The notes under the pieces are model-generated. The model ran no database searches and was not told the DNA's origin. It saw nothing but the letters and a program-made list of their open reading frames with translations. A DNA stretch of 64,000 nucleotides, taken from the NCBI GenBank assembly GCA_903813345.2, contig CAIIXF020000008.1:24040822-24104821 (forward strand). Direction: 5' to 3'. Position 1 is the stretch's first letter, and the number at the start of each line of letters is the position of its first letter. Below are positions 59,800 to 64,000 of the stretch, one piece after another. The translations under genes were made by a program, and so were the position numbers. This stretch comes from Owenia fusiformis (Eukaryota > Annelida > Polychaeta > Sabellida > Oweniidae).

Positions 59800-60410
59800 T
59801 TTGAGGACGGGAAATCCAAAATGGGCACCAAGAAACGCTTCACCTTGAAATGCATACATGTAGACAAGACTTTACAGACAAGATTTTAAGACAGAAAATC
59901 CAAATGGCTGCCTTGACATTTATCCAGAATGCCTAAAAACTAATCAGATCTAGATTTTCATACTAAGGATCATCCCTGAAAATTTGAAATTGATCTACCA
60001 AACGTTTCACCTGGAAATGCATAGACAAGGCTTTACCGACAAGATTTTAGGACGGAAAATCCAAAATGGCCGCCTTGACATTTACCTGACTGAGCCATGC
60101 CATGACTGAGCTAACAGATCCAAAACCTAATCAGATCTAGAATGAAGTGAGCTTAAAGCAACTGTGAAGCCTTTTTTCTTAAATTTTGCAGACAAGGATT
60201 ATAGCATTTGACTTCAAAATGGCCGACAGGAAGTAGGTATCATCCACATCTGTATGCACTCATAAGTTATCCCTGAAAATTTGAAGGTGATATCTGTAGC
60301 AGTTTTGGAGAAAACTGCCGGACGTACAACGGACAGACAGACGGACAGACAGACAGACGGACGCGCCTAGGCCGACAATATGGCCCCACACTATGTGGTG
60401 GGGACATAAA
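59800..60410 (-). mobile_element. P162 element, minus orientation
   Basis: Reading on the minus strand from 60410: TTATGTCCCCACCACATAG, hairpin GTGGGG, CCATATTGTCGG, a (GTCTGTCC)n microsatellite (60325-60362). Then ~200-bp repeats with AAAATGGCCGCC, CGTCCTAAAATCTTG and CTGATTAGTTTTTAGGCATT, which match the 162-bp core at 21488-22300. ATGTCCCCACC at 58380 may be its other terminus, with the LINE inserted in between. Confidence 0.6.
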
Positions 60411-61100
60411 AACTACAGTTCTTTTCCAAAATCTCCCGTTAAAACTCCTGCCTTTTTAAAAAACTACAGTTCTTTTCCAAAATCTCCCGTTAAAACTCCC
60501 GCTTTTTAAAAAAAAACTTCCGCAAAAACTACCTGATTTTGAAAAAACCTCCAGTTAAAGTACCGCAATTTTCAAAAAATCTCCCGCAAATTTTTCATTT
60601 TAGGTTGGCAAGTCTGAAATATAGTGTTAGACCAAAATTAAAGTTCAGTTCAGTAATCCTCAAAACAGCCCTGACCTGAATGTGACAGAAAATATGGGTG
60701 CTATCGTTAAGGATAGGATGAATATCAATTGTTGGCGAATCATTGTAACTTGCATAAGCTTTAGAATGATATATGACATACATTTACACTCTGGCGACAT
60801 TGGTATATGTCTTCCCAGGATGGGGGGGGGGGGCTCCCATACTTTCATGATACCCTGTATGTACCAGAAAACAAAACAATTATCAAAATATGGTAGCTCA
60901 ATATCTTCAACTATGAATATTGTATTTATTTTCAAGATTTATTTTCTGGAATGGAGATTGAAAATAAGAAAGTCAGTTCGAAATATCAATGAAAAAAAAA
61001 TGTACAAAGAATTACATCGCCTCTCTCCCTATTATCTATCATCCCCTTCATTTCAAGCTTTAACATGAAATGTGTATGCCATGTAGCCTTATATTTTCAG

Positions 61101-61223
61101 ATCAAGTATGTTTTCCCCTCAGACCAGAACAAAGCCGCAAAAGAAACCAGATTTAGGGAAGATATCAAAGTAAATAGGCCAGTCTACAGCAAGCATTTTG
61201 GGAAGTCAGAGGGCCACTCGTAA
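61101..61223 (+). CDS. Host gene, exon D (last coding exon)
   Basis: Acceptor TATATTTTCAG|. Phase 0 frame of 40 codons plus TAA: IKYVFPSDQNKAAKETRF, REDIKVNRPVYSKHFG, KSEGHS. Joined to exon C it gives a basic, aromatic-containing C-terminus (EKPRYMPYHKK then IKYVFPSDQNK). No retention, prenylation or membrane signal is visible. With the alternative exon C donor the same exon would be read in another frame and stop after 23 codons, so the terminus is not certain. The four exons total 174 codons across 12.5 kb. Confidence 0.65.
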   Translation: MKYVFPSDQNKAAKETRFREDIKVNRPVYSKHFGKSEGHS

Positions 61224-61510
61224 GACATAATTTTTCTGAAAGATTACTTTATGTAGCATCAATTCACATACTTCTGGGTCCTATTAGTTTGTGGACCAAG
61301 GATTCTGAGCCTTTTTACCCCCTAGAATAATATTTGAGGGGGTATTACATTATCGTTCTATAACATCAACTTAATATTTGGTATAGTACTGATACCTACA
61401 TAATATGTCACTAGTACAATGGTCAAGTGTATCCTAAAATTATAGAGAGATATGTTGATTGGTTTAGGAAAAAACATAATTTATAGAAATAAAAAGGCAT
61501 ATTTTCGTTC
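61224..61510 (+). terminator. Probable 3' UTR with poly(A) signal
   Basis: AATAAA at 61488-61493, about 265 bp after the stop codon, is the first canonical signal downstream of exon D and is followed by T-rich sequence (TTCGTTCATTTTTTAC). It is a plausible cleavage region. Confidence 0.4.
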
Positions 61511-62680
61511 ATTTTTTACTTTCACCAATCTTATTTTTGCAGCTTCAGAGAAATAATAGGCAGTAAAAGTGCTCCAAATAGTATTCATAAATCATTTCCA
61601 AGTTATGTGTGGCATTGTAATATAAGTAATGTAATGATTAAGTACTATTTTGTATTTTTAATAGGGCTTTGTTGACCCCTACCCCTTAGAAATATGAGAA
61701 AGTGAAGGTGGCACAATTAGATCAGAAATTCTATAATGAGTACTAATACTTCTCCAAGTAGCATTTAAAAATGTATTTGTGTGATATATAGGTAATTTAA
61801 TGGGAGGGATGCAATCTGAATTTTATTTTGAGGGAAAATATGATATTGGCCAAGGAAAATATCATATTGAATGAGGGCAATAGCCCAAGTGTTAATATGA
61901 TAGTTCTCAAGGCGATAAAATAAATAAAATTCATATTCCACCAAGATCATCAATAACCTATTTATTCCATAATTTTTTTCTGAAACATAAAAATCAAGAG
62001 AAATCCCCAGGAATGGATCGAGACAGGATCTGATATGTGATTTAGGCTGATACAGGATCCAATACGGGATCTGATATAGGAATCTAGCTAATATGGGATC
62101 TTTTGAATATCAATTCTATTCCCTGTTTATTTCCCAGGGAAAACATGCTATCGGGAATAATGTTATAATTTTGTAATGATCAACTGTTTTTTTAATTTTT
62201 CTGTATGCCTTTGTTAGTCTAAAGGGTCATTTCTTCATGTTAAATTCTTGTTTTTATATTTTTCTTTTTCTAAAATTTATCAAGAATTTCTCTTTATAAG
62301 TCAATGTCTTATGATTCTTATTCAGATGCATCAGTCTACATTTGTATGCTCATTATTTCATTTAATATATCCTTTAAAAGTACAATAATTTACTTCCCAA
62401 TGATGCCTTGAAGCATGCGCTCTGTCTAGTCCAGCATAGCTTACCCAGGCAGGTACATGTGCATTTTATCAGCTAAGGGATTCCTTTGAGGGGGAACAGG
62501 TAATTGCTATTGAGTCTATGCTGTCAATCTTAAAACTAAATATAGTTTGTTAGGGAGGAGCCATATCAGCATCTTCTATACCCCCCCCCCCCCCCTATAA
62601 TCATTCAATAGGGACAATTGATGTAACATACTTATTCGCATAGCACTCCTAAATGCACTGTTTACCACTGAATACACCTT
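61511..62680. other. No gene seen
   Basis: AT-rich. 61840-61930 resembles the GATATCA palindromic family (ATATGATATTGG..AATATCATATTG, GCGATAAAA). 62040-62100 has four loose copies of GGATCTGATAT. C tract at 62581-62595. Confidence 0.4.
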
Positions 62681-62684
62681 TCAC

Positions 62685-63930
62685 GATGCCTATGTCAAGC
62701 AGCGTGCCTACTAGGCACGCAGTTTGAAACTCTGACAAACTGCGCGCATATTTCAAAATGGAAGACGGGGAGGACACGACTCCCAAAAAGAGCCAAAATA
62801 CGAAAAATACAAGGTTAGACTCGTTCTAAAGATAGTACCATTCTGTGAAGATGAACTTAATTTACTCATAGCACTCGATGTTGTTCCCGATGTAAACCTA
62901 GTTATCTCAATATAAGGGTCTTAAGTAACTTCTGTGTTCAAAATGTACAGTGTAAAGTTATATCTATGTCTTTTTATCGTCATTTGCCGTTTATTCAGCC
63001 ATTGTGTCTGTGTATGCTAGAATATATAGGATCACTCCATCTGATTAAAGCAGCATAGTTTGTGTTCAAAACGATAGTACGCCATAAACGTGATTTAAAC
63101 ATTTTTCTTGTCAAACTGCGCGCCTATATTCACATGTATTTCCCAAACTGCGTGCCTAATATTTCCAAACTGCTTACCTATCCAAGCTTGTTTTGTATAA
63201 TTAGAAAACGTAAGCGCCATATGTAAGGCACATATGGGTCTAATAGTAGAACCCCATAATTGAAACACTACGAGAGTCCATCAACCAAGATGGTGATCTG
63301 AAAATAAAAGTTTTTTCGTTCCCAACTTAATTGTCACACTATTATACATTTTGACTTTCAATATGAAAATCTCATAAAATCTGACGATAAAGCAAAATTT
63401 CCAAAGCTATATGAAAAACACCTACATGTGCCTCTGTAGAAATTCCAATGATAATATGTAGTTTTAATAGTGTATGGGCACAATTTGTAATTTCTGGCTA
63501 AAATAGGCGTGCAGTTTGTGCTTTATTTCTTTTTAATCTCCTGATTATCTGTTTTTTCTCGAAATATTTGAATTATACATGATAAATACTTAAGGAATTA
63601 AATATAAAACGAGTCTAAAGTATTTGTCATTTATGTTTAAAGTGCTAGATCGATTTACGTATAAATTCCCGTTAAATCAGTGACGAAAATTAATCTGCTT
63701 ATGTTTTAAAACTTAGATTCATTTGCACATAGTTTTTGCTAGTATTTGCAAGATTCGTATATTCGCCACAGAATGAACACATTGAACAAGAAAACAATGC
63801 AGGATAAATGTCTTTAAATTATGTTTCAAAATACAGACTCCAACTTAAATGATGCAATGTTGTTAGGCACGCAGTTTGTGATCGAAACAAACTGCGCGCC
63901 TAAGTAGGCTCGCAGCTTGACATGGGCACC
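62685..63930. mobile_element. Element with ~65-bp terminal inverted repeats and internal end-motif copies
   Basis: Left end GATGCCTATGTCAAGCAGCG and right end, inverted, GGTGCCCATGTCAAGCTGCG. The repeats continue through GCCTACTTAGGCRCGCAGTTTG. The motif CAAACTGCGYGCCTA recurs in both orientations near 62745, 63113, 63145, 63165 and 63508, like transposase-binding subrepeats. Near the left end a short frame from 62758 (MEDGEDTTPKKSQNTKNT) reaches a weak donor AAG|GTTAGA and could be the first exon of a transposon gene, but no catalytic motif is seen. Confidence 0.6.
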
Positions 63931-64000
63931 GTGCCTTTACCCATGAAAGAATGCTCACTCGTAAAGTTTAGCTGCATCTTTGAGAATGCGGTGTAGAGCT

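Larger units (their letters stand above)
56608..60616. mobile_element. hAT-like element with ~30-bp CTCCCG subrepeats, middle shell
   Basis: Ends CAGACTTGCCAACCT and its exact complement, with AAATAT adjoining both ends (an imperfect 8-bp duplication is possible). Both flanks consist of dozens of degenerate copies of AAAACTCCCGTTTTTTCAAA and AATCTACCGT (56620-57400, 58205-58380, 60412-60610). The centre is occupied by a mariner-type element, a LINE and a P162 element. Confidence 0.7.
56440..60857. mobile_element. Mariner-type element, outer shell of a nest
   Basis: Ends CAGGGTGTCCCAAAAGTATT and, inverted, CAGGGTATCATGAAAGTATG, each followed inside by a C tract and ACATATA..CAATGTC, flanked by TA on both sides. 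Left arm 56440-56607, right arm 60617-60857. All between is a later insertion. No transposase remains. Confidence 0.75.

Noticed and set aside
58200-60610. CTCCCGTTTTTTCAAA runs as a CRISPR or rRNA spacer array
   Set aside because: Highly degenerate ~30-bp repeats confined within the ends of a hAT-like element, so they are subterminal repeats of that element.

Overview
This looks like AT-rich nuclear DNA of an animal, most likely a marine invertebrate and perhaps a mollusc. The mollusc guess is inference: several repeats here combine a (CCGT)n-type microsatellite, a core of ~120-160 bp tandem repeats and hairpin termini, a layout described for 'pearl'-like / Helitron-like elements of bivalves. 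No bacterial operon, rRNA gene or clear functional tRNA gene is visible.

One host gene can be pieced together from splice sites on the + strand. Four 3' exons (48707-48911, 54230-54318, 56257-56366, 61101-61223) have phases that fit exactly (1 in/2 out, 2/1, 1/0, 0/stop) and give a 174-codon C-terminal half of a polar, basic-tailed protein I do not recognise. Two further pieces may belong to its 5' part: an exon-like block at 18397-18532 and, weakly, a start at 15268-15311. At least one exon between 18.5 and 48.7 kb is then missing from my reading. Almost everything else is intronic or intergenic mobile DNA.

Layout: 1.7-9.06 kb, a head-to-tail series of four ~1.45-1.7 kb Helitron-like units, each ending in a hairpin plus CTAG, preceded by six serial hairpins and followed by a second family (X). 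9.06-14.05 kb, dispersed repeat R interrupted by a DD37D mariner-type transposon, then a large foldback element and a LINE tail. 15.8-18.3 kb, a Helitron-like element carrying a LINE tail and a Mutator-type element with 9-bp target duplications. 18.4-19.9 kb, an exon-like block followed by a satellite that has amplified pieces of it. 21.0-22.4 kb, a foldback element split by a 162-bp-repeat element. 23.5-28.8 kb, the 1.7-9.06 kb composite again in inverted orientation. 28.9-48 kb, small inverted-repeat elements (hAT-, piggyBac- and mariner-like), a fossil Gypsy gag fragment split by a hAT-type element, and a 224-bp tandem array. 48.2-61.5 kb, the 3' part of the host gene, with introns filled by two multi-level transposon nests (49.07-53.5 and 56.44-60.86 kb). 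62.7-63.9 kb, an element with ~65-bp terminal inverted repeats and many internal copies of its end motif.

The most unusual signals are the mirrored tandem Helitron-like composites, a shared terminal-hairpin design across otherwise unrelated repeat families, a satellite that amplified an exon end with its splice donor, an exon-like block inside a mariner-type element, and the load of AGGTCA and ATGGCGGC motifs carried by the repeats.
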